A stretch of DNA of 64,000 nt from NCBI GenBank assembly GCA_016745215.1, contig CP050890.1, positions 2,728,001 through 2,792,000 of the forward strand, written 5' to 3'. Shown here piece by piece: positions 46,903 to 55,954 of this stretch. Both the position numbers and the translations under genes were made by a program. The notes under the pieces are model-generated. The model ran no database searches. It was not told where the DNA came from and was given only the letters and a program-made list of their open reading frames with translations. The DNA comes from Thiohalocapsa sp. PB-PSB1. Its GTDB lineage: Bacteria; Pseudomonadota; Gammaproteobacteria; Chromatiales; Chromatiaceae. Numbering within the stretch: position 1 is the first letter of the stretch; every line of letters starts with the position of its first letter.

Positions 46903-47160
46903 ATGCCTCGACCTGAAGACTCGTACGATGATTGGTTTGCCGCCGGCATGGCGGTGTTCTGGCGATCGACCGATCCTGCTGACTTCCCACCCCTTGGCAA
47001 TCGCGCTGCCCAGCGGGCTTGGCTCGGAGGCTTCGGTGCCGCCTGGGCTGAGTGTCCGCAGAACTCCGATGAGCCCTGGTGTGATGAGGAGGTCGATATT
47101 GCTCTGACGATGGCGCTGGATAGGCGTGAGGGGCTCCTCGAGTACCGAACGACCTTTTAA
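46903..47160 (+). CDS. Small conserved protein, RMF-like pattern (copy 1)
   Basis: ATG 46903 is used; a TTG at 46861 would add 14 residues. The 85-residue product contains DDWFAAGMAVFWR and RAAQRAWLGGFGAAWAECPQ. The spacing G-x-x-x-W...A-W-x-x-G-x-x-A-A-W recalls ribosome-modulation-factor-like folds, a resemblance only. A near-identical gene follows the other TPR locus (55691). Confidence 0.5.
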   Translation: MPRPEDSYDDWFAAGMAVFWRSTDPADFPPLGNRAAQRAWLGGFGAAWAECPQNSDEPWCDEEVDIALTMALDRREGLLEYRTTF

Positions 47161-47655
47161 CGACCCGTTGTGTCCTTTTAACGGTCCTTTTAACGTCGCC
47201 TCTCTGCGCACTCTGCGCCTCTGCGGTGAATCCTGACATTCTTTGAAGGCAGCACCCTTCCTCCGGGAAAGGTGCGGCGCTCGCGTCCGATCCGCCGGCA
47301 TCCCTGCCGGGTCGCCCGCAAGCGGGCTCCTACGGCGCGTAAAGGTCTACTGCGGGCGAGGCGCCTTGGCCCCTCTGCGCACTCTGCGGTGAATAACGTG
47401 TCGGCGGCGCCAGCCACAGGCCCAGGGACCGCGCTCGCAGCCTGACGTTCGATACCCCAGGGCGGATGCCCGCCAGGGCGATCCGCCATTGCGCCATGCA
47501 ACCCAGAAGGACAACCGCTAATACCCGTCTGCCAGAATGAGCCGCATCGTCATCCCCACCGAAGAGGCGGAACCGCCATCGCGTTCCGCCCTGAGCGGGC
47601 TGATGGAGCAGTGAGGCGTCGTCATCATGGATGGAAAAAATAAAGGGCGCTGATC
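47161..47655. repeat. Compound GCAGAG/REP repeat and relics
   Basis: TCTGCGCCTCTGCGGTGAAT (47210), then CGCCCGCAAGCGGGCTCCTA (47313) and another repeat half (47375). 47545-47600 holds the AGAGGCGGAACCGCC motif shared with the duplicated leaders. No gene. Confidence 0.55.
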
Positions 47656-47898
47656 CTGAGGTATCCCCGCAAACCGCTTCTGGCATTTGGACGGTTTCCC
47701 CGTGGTCGATCCTCGTCGTGTAGCCGGCGCGTCGCCCGCAAGCGGGCTCCTACAAGCCGCCGGGTACGGCCGACGTAGGAGCCCGCTTGCGGGCGACTAG
47801 GCCAACGATGCCGGCAGTTCGGACGCAAGCCACGATGCCTTGCCGACAGAGCAGTATAAAGCGTTGCCACAGCAGCGGATTATCTGGGAATACCTCAG
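47656..47898. repeat. Dispersed repeat D copy 2 (243 bp)
   Basis: The ends CTGAGGTATCCCC and GGGAATACCTCAG are inverted repeats of 13 bp with one mismatch. Two REP palindromes in opposite orientation occupy the centre. It matches 8165-8403. The stretch 47899-48319 shows only a possible decayed ORF (TFERWGDDPYEHLAEPPLDS) of unknown family. Confidence 0.7.
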
Positions 47899-48319
47899 GC
47901 GCTGATCCCCTTGCCACCGCGTCGTGCTCGGGTCGGCCGTGCGGACGTGGCCGACACGATGGTCTCGACCATGGCCTAGACCTTCGAGCGTTGGGGCGAC
48001 GATCCCTACGAGCATCTCGCCGAACCGCCGCTTGATTCCTGACCACCTGGATCGCCAGGACAGCTGCCCGCTGGGAATATGGTAAGCTGTTGCTGTATAC
48101 GACGTTTCCGGATCCATCGAGAGAGATCGTAGAAACCCTCAGCCAGCGGTTCATGCCGTTCAAGCCTTGTCCTTCCGGTGACGCATTGGCGCAAGTCGTC
48201 ATTTTGACGCGACCCGTACGGCTTTGCCCTCCTCGGACCAAGGCATCCCGTTCGGCACTTGCCGTGGGACATCCCGCCGAGAACAGCACTGAAGTCGAGA
48301 ACACGAGAACGACCTTCAA

Positions 48320-49417
48320 ATGAACATTCCAAGAAACGATCCCACCGAAGAAATCGAGGGCTTGGGTAGTGAAGAGGACGCTGGATGGGGCGATTACCCC
48401 ATCGACACACTGCTGATCCGCCATGAGAGTCGCACGGTCTTCGACGTTGTCAGGCGTATAAATCAAGGGTCGTTCGTGATGGATCCGGACTTTCAGCGAT
48501 CGTTCATTTGGGATGACACCAAGCAGAGCAAACTCATCGAGTCGGTCCTGATGCGTATACCGTTACCGGTGTTCTATCTCGCCGAAGACGAGAAAGGGCG
48601 AATGATCGTCGTCGATGGTCTGCAGCGGCTGTCGACATTCAAACGCTACATGAACAATGACCTCGAGCTCCAGCTTCCGGAGCAGGAGGAGCTTGACGGA
48701 AAGCGATTCGAAGATCTGTCCTCGAAACTCCAGAATCGCATCGAGGACTGCAACCTGGTGCTCTATATCGTCGACGCAAAGGTTCCGGAGCGAGCCAGGC
48801 TCGATATCTTTGATCGCGTGAATAGCGGGGTGCCCTTGACGCGGCAACAAATGCGCAATTCCCTATACATGGGGCCAGCCACCATCTTCCTCCGAGACGA
48901 GGCATCCACCCCCATCTTCAAGCAGGCGACCGGCGGTAGTTTGCGATCCAGCACCATGCGCGATCGGGAGTTCGTAAACCGGTTTTGCGCATTTCAGTTG
49001 CTCCCCATCGACAGCTACAACAACAAAGATGAAATGGACGGTTTTCTTGCGCGCGCACTCAAACACATGAATCAGCTTCCGGATACGGAGCTGAAGGCAT
49101 TGTCTGAAGATTTCCGGCGCTCGTTGCGGAACAATTTCTTCGTATTCGGCGACCATTCCTTTCGCAAGCACCAGCCCGGCCAAGAACGCCGGGGCGTTGT
49201 CAACGCCTCGCTCTGGGACGTAATGACCACGGGCCTGGCGAGGATCCCCGAAGACCTCGTGCAGGCACGCAAAGAGAAGTTGCTCGCGAGTTTCTACACG
49301 CTGATGGACGATGAGCTATTCATCTGCTCCATCACCTACGGAACAAACACAGCCAGGGAAGTCCGGCACCGCTTCGGCGTCATGGAGCGAACCCTCGCGG
49401 AGGTCTTCGATGCTTGA
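48320..49417 (+). CDS. DUF262-domain protein (ParB/GmrS-like fold)
   Basis: A 365-residue protein from ATG 48320. PDFQRSFIWDDTKQSKLIES, then IPLPVFYLAEDE and IVVDGLQRLSTFKRYMNN (about residues 97-105, family motif DGQQR) mark DUF262, the ParB/sulfiredoxin-like nucleotide-hydrolysing domain of GmrSD type IV restriction enzymes and other defence proteins. There is no C-terminal DUF1524 HNH nuclease, so it is the short stand-alone form. The end overlaps the ATPase gene by 8 bp. I infer the first gene of a three-gene defence unit. Confidence 0.85.
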   Translation: MNIPRNDPTEEIEGLGSEEDAGWGDYPIDTLLIRHESRTVFDVVRRINQGSFVMDPDFQRSFIWDDTKQSKLIESVLMRIPLPVFYLAEDEKGRMIVVDGLQRLSTFKRYMNNDLELQLPEQEELDGKRFEDLSSKLQNRIEDCNLVLYIVDAKVPERARLDIFDRVNSGVPLTRQQMRNSLYMGPATIFLRDEASTPIFKQATGGSLRSSTMRDREFVNRFCAFQLLPIDSYNNKDEMDGFLARALKHMNQLPDTELKALSEDFRRSLRNNFFVFGDHSFRKHQPGQERRGVVNASLWDVMTTGLARIPEDLVQARKEKLLASFYTLMDDELFICSITYGTNTAREVRHRFGVMERTLAEVFDA

Positions 49418-50549
49418 CCACCTTCGACTGCGGTTCTTCAAGTGTTTCGAGCGATTGGACTTGCCGCTTGCGCCACTCACGCTGCTCTCCGGGGCTAACG
49501 CGTCCGGCAAATCGACCGTACTCCAGGCTCTGGTCCTGCTGCACCAGACCATGCGCGAGCAGGAATGGTCGACCCGCCTGATCCTCAACGGCAACAGTGT
49601 TCAACTCGGCACGGTACTGGATGTGGTAGACCAAGTGCACGGCCGGCGGCAGTTGAAGATCGGTCTGGTTGCTGGATCGTCCAGTGTTCACTGGGTCTTC
49701 AACGGAGATCGGGACGATATGTCCATGGCCATGGAACAGGTACGTCTGAATGGTCAGGAGGCTGCGAACCCGACTACCTCGAGACATCTCTTGCCGCTCG
49801 ATCTATACGACCGGGGAGCCAGCCTTGCCGCCCGTCTGCGGGATCTCACCTACATCACCGCCGAGCGCGTCGGACCGAGGGAAATCTACCTGCTCGAGGA
49901 CCGGCTGGCGGCCCCGGTGGTGGGCTCCCGCGGCGAGCACACGCTAAGCGTTCTGCACAAGGTCCGCTCTGATCCTATTCGGGACGAGCTGATCGTCGAA
50001 GGCATCCCGCCCACCGGGCTGCAGCAGATCGAGGCACGCATGGGCCAGTTTTTCCCCGGCTGCCGGTTGGACATTCAACTCATCTCCCAGGCCAACGCCG
50101 TCACGCTCGGTATCCGCACCTCCGACGACACCGACTTCCACCGCCCGGTCAACGTCGGTTTCGGGCTGACCCAGGTGCTTCCAATCGTGGTCGCCGGCCT
50201 CTGCGCAACACAGGAAGCCATCGTCCTTTTAGAGAATCCAGAGGTCCACCTGCACCCCAGCGGACAGGCGCGCATGGGGGCATTCCTCGCCGAGCTTGCG
50301 GCCAGCGGCGTACAGGTGATCGTTGAGACCCATAGCGACCACGTGCTCAACGGCATCCGCCGCGCCGTCAAGGCAGGAATCCTGAGCCCTGGGCAGGCGT
50401 GCCTGCATTTTTTCCGTCCTCGCGTTGGCGAGCTCGACCAAGTTGTGAGTCCTACCTTGGACGCCACCGGCAATGTCGATGTCTGGCCGGAGGGATTCTT
50501 CGACCAGTTCGACAAGGATATGCACCATTTCGCGGGATGGGGCGACTAG
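49410..50549 (+). CDS. AAA ATPase with DUF3696 C-terminus
   Basis: ATG 49410 (MLDHLRLRFFKCFERLDLPL) is the proper start; in-frame upstream codons overlap the DUF262 gene. In 379 residues: Walker A GANASGKST (28-36), ABC-type signature region NVGFGLTQVLPIV, Walker B AIVLLENPEVHLHPSGQ (about 270), D-loop/His in VETHSDHVLNGIRRA, and the DUF3696 tail DVWPEGFFDQFDKDMHHF. This is an SMC/OLD-like ATPase lacking a Toprim nuclease. It ends 1 bp before the third gene. Confidence 0.88.
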   Translation: MLDHLRLRFFKCFERLDLPLAPLTLLSGANASGKSTVLQALVLLHQTMREQEWSTRLILNGNSVQLGTVLDVVDQVHGRRQLKIGLVAGSSSVHWVFNGDRDDMSMAMEQVRLNGQEAANPTTSRHLLPLDLYDRGASLAARLRDLTYITAERVGPREIYLLEDRLAAPVVGSRGEHTLSVLHKVRSDPIRDELIVEGIPPTGLQQIEARMGQFFPGCRLDIQLISQANAVTLGIRTSDDTDFHRPVNVGFGLTQVLPIVVAGLCATQEAIVLLENPEVHLHPSGQARMGAFLAELAASGVQVIVETHSDHVLNGIRRAVKAGILSPGQACLHFFRPRVGELDQVVSPTLDATGNVDVWPEGFFDQFDKDMHHFAGWGD

Positions 50550-50550
50550 C

Positions 50551-51504
50551 ATGGATCTGCTGGTCAACGACCGCTCCCTGCATGGTCAGTTCCACGATGT
50601 AGAGGCCTTTCGGGAGGCAATCGGCCGCCTGATGCGCATCCGCCAGATTGCGCGCCGCTACGGTCGGTCACTCTACTGCCATCGCGGGCTTGCGAGCGCA
50701 CGGGCAACGTCTCAGCACAGCATGCAGGCCGCCGTCAACGCGCTGCCGAGGGAGCAGCGGAGCGCATTCCTTGCCTGGCTCAATCAACAGGGGCCCTTCT
50801 GGGACGATGAGCGCCAGCACGACATGGACGACTGGTACGAATGCGCCGGTGAGGTTGTGACCGACACGGCAATCGGTGAGGCTGCTCACTGCCTGCTGCA
50901 CGGCATCGACCGCGGGCTCGCGAGCTTTCAGCCATCGAATTTCCTGCGCGATCCGCTGGCGGTGGAATGGGTCGGCTCCGACACTCAGCGAACATCCGTT
51001 GACGTCCGAAATTTTTGGGAGCCTGGGGCGCTGGAGGATAGCCTCGCAGAGGCTCCGCCGGCCCTGGACTCTTGGGCCGCCCTGAACCGGCTCTGCGCCG
51101 CTCGGTTCCAGCGCCTGACCTTCGCCGGGGATGCCTTCAACCCATTGCAGGGCCAGCCGTTCAAGCAATCGGTCGCCGAACGAATTCTGGCGCGTTTGGA
51201 TGTTTTGCACCGGCTGAGCCAATGCTTTGAACCAGATGGTTCGCGAAGCCTAGAGGGCCACGCGCTCTACCAAAAGCACTTCACCGGCGATAAGGCCTGG
51301 TTCTCGGATTCTTCGGACAGTGAGAAGACTGACTTCAAAGACGATCTGACATTTCCCCACCCTGACACGCCGGACCAATACCTATTCTGCACATGGCACG
51401 GAAAGGTGAAATCGCCACAGTACCGGCTGCATTTTTCTTGGCCAATCACGGCGACCACACTGACCTACGTGGTATACGTGGGACCCAAGATCACCAAGAG
51501 ATGA
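50551..51504 (+). CDS. Unknown third protein of the DUF262/DUF3696 unit
   Basis: 317 residues from ATG 50551 (MDLLVNDRSLHGQFHDVEAF). Visible features: an Arg/His-rich early region (IRQIARRYGRSLYCHRGLAS), an Asp-rich stretch (GPFWDDERQHDMDDWYECAG) and a C-terminal beta-rich block with YLFCTWHGKVKSPQYRLHFS and VVYVGPKITKR. The conserved W-H-G-K-V...R-x-H-F end looks like an RNA/DNA-binding or nuclease-like edge, but I assign no fold. The 1-bp spacing shows it belongs to the same operon and probably supplies the effector or specificity. Confidence 0.7.
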   Translation: MDLLVNDRSLHGQFHDVEAFREAIGRLMRIRQIARRYGRSLYCHRGLASARATSQHSMQAAVNALPREQRSAFLAWLNQQGPFWDDERQHDMDDWYECAGEVVTDTAIGEAAHCLLHGIDRGLASFQPSNFLRDPLAVEWVGSDTQRTSVDVRNFWEPGALEDSLAEAPPALDSWAALNRLCAARFQRLTFAGDAFNPLQGQPFKQSVAERILARLDVLHRLSQCFEPDGSRSLEGHALYQKHFTGDKAWFSDSSDSEKTDFKDDLTFPHPDTPDQYLFCTWHGKVKSPQYRLHFSWPITATTLTYVVYVGPKITKR

Positions 51505-51710
51505 CGTTCGGCAAGGACGGGCGCATTCCCATTTTCCCGGTTAGCCAGGAACGACATGAGGCTGTCGTGACGCGATTCCCCTATTCGTTGATACTCTCTA
51601 TCGGTGAAGCTCGCGTAGGTCGAGATGAGGAACGAATCCCAACACGGTCACTCGGTGTACGTCTCTCTGTGCTTCGTTCCACCACCCAACCACCACGAAC
51701 ATAAAACGGC
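51505..51710. other. Spacer after the three-gene unit
   Basis: No gene or terminator hairpin recognised. Confidence 0.35.
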
Positions 51711-51725
51711 ATTGCAGGACATGCG

Positions 51726-51941
51726 TTAGTGATCGTGCAGAAACAAGCTAAATTTGCCGTTACCCTCGGCAATGTTCAGCGCGATGGCCCAGCTGACATA
51801 CTCGATGGCCGCACACTCTACGTCGAGCTTCTCATGACCGAATGGCAGATGGCGTTTTTTCTCTCGATTCCGATTCCGATAGCGACCCCGACCCCGATTG
51901 CACTCCGCCGATGTCTGGATCGCGTGGTATAGGTTATTCAT
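51726..51941 (-). pseudogene. Four-helix-bundle (IVP-like) gene fragment, flanked by 18-bp direct repeats
   Basis: The minus frame reads LPFGHEKLDVECAAIEYVSW then ALNIAEGNGKFS, the first two helices of the four-helix-bundle/23S-IVP family. The insert is flanked by ATTGCAGGACATGCGTTA at 51711-51728 and 51954-51971. The rest of the protein is missing. An inverted relative is at 16078. Confidence 0.6.
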
Positions 51942-51963
51942 GAACCGCTACTTATTGCAGGAC

Positions 51964-52084
51964 ATGCGTTACCGTCGGGCTCTGATCAAAGGCGCAACCT
52001 ATTTCTTCAGGGTCGACCTGGCGGAACGGTGGAGTCGCCTGCTGGTGGACCGGGTCGATGAGCTGCGCGAGGTCGTGCGTGACT
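51964..52084 (+). pseudogene. N-terminal remnant of a REP-associated tyrosine transposase (RAYT)
   Basis: MRYRRALIKGATYFFRVDLA followed by LLVDRVDELREVVR matches the start of RAYT proteins (Y-R-R...G-A-T-Y-F-F...D-H-V-D-L-L-R). The HUH catalytic part is absent: the frame runs into the duplicated leader at about 52085. RAYTs are linked to REP palindromes, which are abundant in this window. Confidence 0.65.
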
Positions 52085-52391
52085 CACCGAAAGAGGCGGA
52101 ACCGCCCTCGCATTCCGCCCCAAGCGGGCTTGCGCCCCAAGCCTGGCTCACCCGATCGAGAGAAACCTGATGACAGCATCGGCAGCATTTGTTTCAATCC
52201 CTCGATCAGCCCAAGTCGAGTCAGGCTGCCCCGAACAGCCTCGAAGAAACCGGATGGTTCGCCAAGGGTTCGGCTGTCTGGATGCGGTCGGTCAGCGCGT
52301 ACCTGGGCAGGATGATCGTTTCCCGGACGAGATTTCGCCCGCTCTGGCCGTATCCTGCCTGCTGGCGCTCTGGTATCTATCAACAAGCTGA
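52085..52391 (+). repeat. Duplicated leader, copy 2, with a 73-codon ORF
   Basis: It matches 43835-44110. ATG 52170 opens a 73-codon frame (start MTASAAFVSIPRSAQVESG, later QDDRFPDEISPALAVSCLLA) that is frameshifted in copy 1. 52392-52440 is the short spacer before the STAND gene. Confidence 0.5.
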
Positions 52392-52440
52392 ATGAATCCG
52401 AGTCATATTTTCCCTCCATTGAGTCCCTACGGATAGTCTG

Positions 52441-55400
52441 ATGCTTCGCTCCCGCCTCGATCGCCCCAAAGCCAACCGCGTCTTTACCAACCGCGAGGAA
52501 CCGATCGCTCACTTCGAGCGTGCCCGCGCCGAATTGCCGGTGGACCAACACCGGGTTCTCGGTTTCCACGGCGTCGGCGGGCAGGGCAAGACCTATTTGC
52601 GCAATGAACTGATCAAGCGCTTGTCTGCCGAGCAACCACGCTCACATCGCTTCGGTGTCATTGATTTCGATACCCAGGCGCATTGCGACGCGGCGCAAGG
52701 ACTGCTCCAATTGCGTTGCAGCCTGCACGTCTCCGGCGCAATCAGAACACAGGTGTTCGATGTCGCGATCCTCCGCTATTGGGAACAGGTTTATCCCACC
52801 CAGGATCCCCAAACCGCCCTGGGCACCGTGCTTGGCGACAATGCGGAGCTGTTCGCCAACATCGCCGACACCGTCACTGGCGGCCTGGCGGGTCTGGCAT
52901 TACAGGTCGCACGCAAATTGCTGCATAATCTCAAAGAGCAGCGTGCCATGGACGCCTGTCAGGCCCTTGACCAGCTCGACCATCTGGACAACACCGAACT
53001 GCTGGGCATGCTGCCCGCCTATCTGGGCCTCGACCTGCAACGCCACCGCGCCGATCAACCCGACCAGTGCGCCCCGATCCTGTTCTTCGACACCTACGAG
53101 GCGCTGTGGAGCGACCGGCCCGACAAGACCGGTATCACCGCCATCGAGACCGACGCCTGGGTCCGCGAATTGATCACCGCCGCCCCCGGCTGCCTGTTTG
53201 TGATTCTCGGTCGCGAGCGCCTGAACTGGAACCGTGCCTTGCCAGACCATGGCTGGGCCGAATTGCTCGATGATCAGCACCTGCTCGGCGGCCTTTCCGA
53301 GGACGATGCCGAGCAGTTCCTGCGTGCGATCCCCATCGACGATGCCGCCATTCGTTGTGTCATCATCGACGGCGCCAGCGTCGAGGACGATCCGAGTCCG
53401 ACGCCCGGAAGCACAGGCGCCCTACCGTTCTATCTGGATCTGGCCGTCGACACCTGGCTCGACCTCGAGGCCACCGGCATTCAGCCAACCCCGGACCAAT
53501 TCGGCCATAGCCACCCGATGGTGATTGCCCGCTTCCTGCGCCACCGCGACCCTGCCGAGATCGAAGCCCTGAAGGTGCTGTCCGTTCCCAATGGCTTCGA
53601 CCGCGATCTGTTCACCGCCTTGATGGTCCATTTTCACACCGGCTATCAGCCCAGCCGCTTTGAAGAACTCTGTGGTCTCACCATCATCGAACCCAGCACC
53701 GATGGCCTTTGGCGGCCACATGCATTGATGCGCGAGTACCTGCTCGACCAACTCGAACCGGCCTTCCGGCGCGAACTCGATGCCGTTCTGTTCGACTGGT
53801 ATGACGCACGCTGCCAGCCGGCGAGTCCGCGCGACATCGAGCCCGCGCACGAGACCGCGCTGAAGGACGCGGTGGCACATCGGGACACCGAAGATGCCGT
53901 GGCAGCGCTGGCATGGTTTTGGCTGCGACAACAGGTGTTTTGGGACGCCGCGCGTCTTACCCTGCTCGAGCCCTTCTATCGCTGGGCCCTCGCGCTAGCC
54001 GAGGACCGGCTTGGGCCGGATCATCCTGAGACAGCCATTGGCCTCAACAACCTGGCCTTGCTCCTTCAGGCCACCAATCGCCTATCCGATGCTGAGCCGC
54101 TGATGCGCCGGGTAGTGAGCATCTTCGAGGTCAGCTATGGGGAGGAACATCCGAAGGTGGCCACTGCCCTCAACAACCTGGCCCAGCTCCTTCAGGCCAC
54201 CAACCGCCTGTCCGAGGCTGAGCCGCTGATGCGCCGCGCGCTGGCCATCGACGAGGCCAGCTATGGGGCGGAGCATCCGGAGGTGGCCCGCGACCTCAAC
54301 AACCTGGCCGCGCTCCTTCAGGCCACCAACCGCCTGTCCGAGGCTGAGCCGCTGATGCGCCGTGCGCTGGCCATCGATGAGGCCAGCTACGGGGCGGAGC
54401 ATCCGGAGGTGGCCCGCGACCTCAACAACCTGGCCCAGCTCCTTCAGGCCACCAACCGCCTGTCCGAGGCTGAGCCGCTGATGCGCCGCGCGCTGGCCAT
54501 CGACGAGGCCAGCTATGGGGCGGAGCATCCGGAGGTGGCCCGCGACCTCAACAACCTGGCCGCGCTCCTTCAGGCCACCAACCGCCTGTCCGAGGCTGAG
54601 CCGCTGATGCGCCGTGCGCTGGCCATCGATGAGGCCAGCTACGGGGCGGAGCATCCGGAGGTGGCCCGCGACCTCAACAACCTGGCCCAGCTCCTGAAGG
54701 CCACCAACCGCCTGTCCGAGGCTGAGCCGCTGATGCGCCGTGCGCTGGCCATCGACGAGGCCAGCTATGGGGCGGAGCATCCGGATGTGGCCCGCGACCT
54801 CAACAACCTGGCCGCGCTCCTTCAGGCCACCAACCGCCTGTCCGAGGCTGAGCCGCTGATGCGCCGTGCGCTGGCCATCGATGAGGCCAGCTACGGGGCG
54901 GAGCATCCGGAGGTGGCCCGCGACCTCAACAACCTGGCCCAGCTCCTGAAGGCCACCAACCGCCTGTCCGAGGCTGAGCCGCTGATGCGCCGTGCGCTGG
55001 CCATCGACGAGGCCAGCTATGGGGCGGAGCATCCGGATGTGGCCCGCGACCTCAACAACCTGGCCCAGCTCCTTCAGGACACTAACCGCCTGTCCGAGGC
55101 TGAACCGCTGATGCGCCGTGCGCTGGCCATCGACGAGGCCAGCTACGGGTCGGAACATCCGAATGTGGCCATTCGGCTCAACAACCTGGCCCAGCTCCTC
55201 AAGGCCACCAACCGCCTGTCCGAGGCTGAGCCGTTATCACGGCGTCATGTTCTGATCTTCCTCGCCTTCACACGCGACACCGGCCACCGGCACCCACATC
55301 TGGTTGCGGCATTGAGCAACTACTGGGGATTGCTCTCGGCCGGCGAGTGGACCGAGACAGAAATGCAGGAGCGCCTGCTCTCCCTCGGGCCGGAGGCGGG

Positions 55401-55455
55401 CCTCGAAGAGTCGATCTGGGTGGCGTTGCTTGGAGAGCTCGGCGACACGGATTGA
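52441..55455 (+). CDS. STAND-type P-loop ATPase with C-terminal TPR array (NLR-like)
   Basis: 1004 residues from ATG 52441. VFTNREEPIAHFERA and the P-loop GVGGQGKT (44-51) begin a STAND/NACHT-like NTPase. Walker B is APILFFDTYEAL (about 211-222) and a sensor-like arginine lies in LFVILGRERLNW. A winged-helix-like region (about 360-450) precedes ten 42-residue TPRs (about 520-945), then the same tail as the exported TPR protein. STAND proteins are switches in which the repeats sense a ligand and the ATPase oligomerises. There is no N-terminal effector domain before the P-loop, so output must come from a partner or the tail. Bacterial NLR-like proteins often act against phage, which is inferred here. 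Confidence 0.85.
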   Translation: MLRSRLDRPKANRVFTNREEPIAHFERARAELPVDQHRVLGFHGVGGQGKTYLRNELIKRLSAEQPRSHRFGVIDFDTQAHCDAAQGLLQLRCSLHVSGAIRTQVFDVAILRYWEQVYPTQDPQTALGTVLGDNAELFANIADTVTGGLAGLALQVARKLLHNLKEQRAMDACQALDQLDHLDNTELLGMLPAYLGLDLQRHRADQPDQCAPILFFDTYEALWSDRPDKTGITAIETDAWVRELITAAPGCLFVILGRERLNWNRALPDHGWAELLDDQHLLGGLSEDDAEQFLRAIPIDDAAIRCVIIDGASVEDDPSPTPGSTGALPFYLDLAVDTWLDLEATGIQPTPDQFGHSHPMVIARFLRHRDPAEIEALKVLSVPNGFDRDLFTALMVHFHTGYQPSRFEELCGLTIIEPSTDGLWRPHALMREYLLDQLEPAFRRELDAVLFDWYDARCQPASPRDIEPAHETALKDAVAHRDTEDAVAALAWFWLRQQVFWDAARLTLLEPFYRWALALAEDRLGPDHPETAIGLNNLALLLQATNRLSDAEPLMRRVVSIFEVSYGEEHPKVATALNNLAQLLQATNRLSEAEPLMRRALAIDEASYGAEHPEVARDLNNLAALLQATNRLSEAEPLMRRALAIDEASYGAEHPEVARDLNNLAQLLQATNRLSEAEPLMRRALAIDEASYGAEHPEVARDLNNLAALLQATNRLSEAEPLMRRALAIDEASYGAEHPEVARDLNNLAQLLKATNRLSEAEPLMRRALAIDEASYGAEHPDVARDLNNLAALLQATNRLSEAEPLMRRALAIDEASYGAEHPEVARDLNNLAQLLKATNRLSEAEPLMRRALAIDEASYGAEHPDVARDLNNLAQLLQDTNRLSEAEPLMRRALAIDEASYGSEHPNVAIRLNNLAQLLKATNRLSEAEPLSRRHVLIFLAFTRDTGHRHPHLVAALSNYWGLLSAGEWTETEMQERLLSLGPEAGLEESIWVALLGELGDTD

Positions 55456-55690
55456 CTTTACTTTACTGCGCCTGCCGTTCGATCCGCGCTGCACCCTCAT
55501 CGAGGTTGCGACCGACTGGAAGCGGCTGCGGAGTTCGCATGACCAGGCGGATTTATCCACATTTCGCGTGGACAACCCTGTCCATGACCATGCTGTGAAG
55601 GGGCCTATTTCCAGCCAATACGAATGCTTACGTTGGATTGGCCGATGATTGACCAACAACGGCCGACTCGGCGCTGATGAGACTCATGTG

Positions 55691-55954
55691 ATGCCTCGAC
55701 CTGAAGACTCGTACGATGATTGGTTTGCCGCCGGCATGGCGGTGTTCTGGCGATCGACCGATCCCGCTGACTTCCCGCCCCTCGACAATCGCGCTGCCCA
55801 GCGGGCTTGGCTCGGAGGCTTCGGTGCCGCCTGGGCTGAGTGTCCGCAGAACTCCGATGAGCCCTGGTGTGATGAGGAGGTCGACATCGCCCTGACGATG
55901 GCGCTGGACGGGCGCGAGGGGCTCCTCGGGTACCGAGCGCTAAATGGGAGCTAA
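55691..55954 (+). CDS. Small conserved protein, RMF-like pattern (copy 2)
   Basis: Paralogue of 46903-47160, differing mainly at the C-terminus (LLGYRALNGS instead of LLEYRTTF) where the duplication ends. A TTG at 55649 is an alternative start. It retains RAAQRAWLGGFGAAWAECPQ unchanged. Confidence 0.5.
   Translation: MPRPEDSYDDWFAAGMAVFWRSTDPADFPPLDNRAAQRAWLGGFGAAWAECPQNSDEPWCDEEVDIALTMALDGREGLLGYRALNGS

Noticed and set aside
47899..48060. Possible decayed ORF with RWGDDPYEHLAEPPLDS
   Set aside because: Contains a stop and is too short to identify; mentioned only in the repeat D copy 2 entry.
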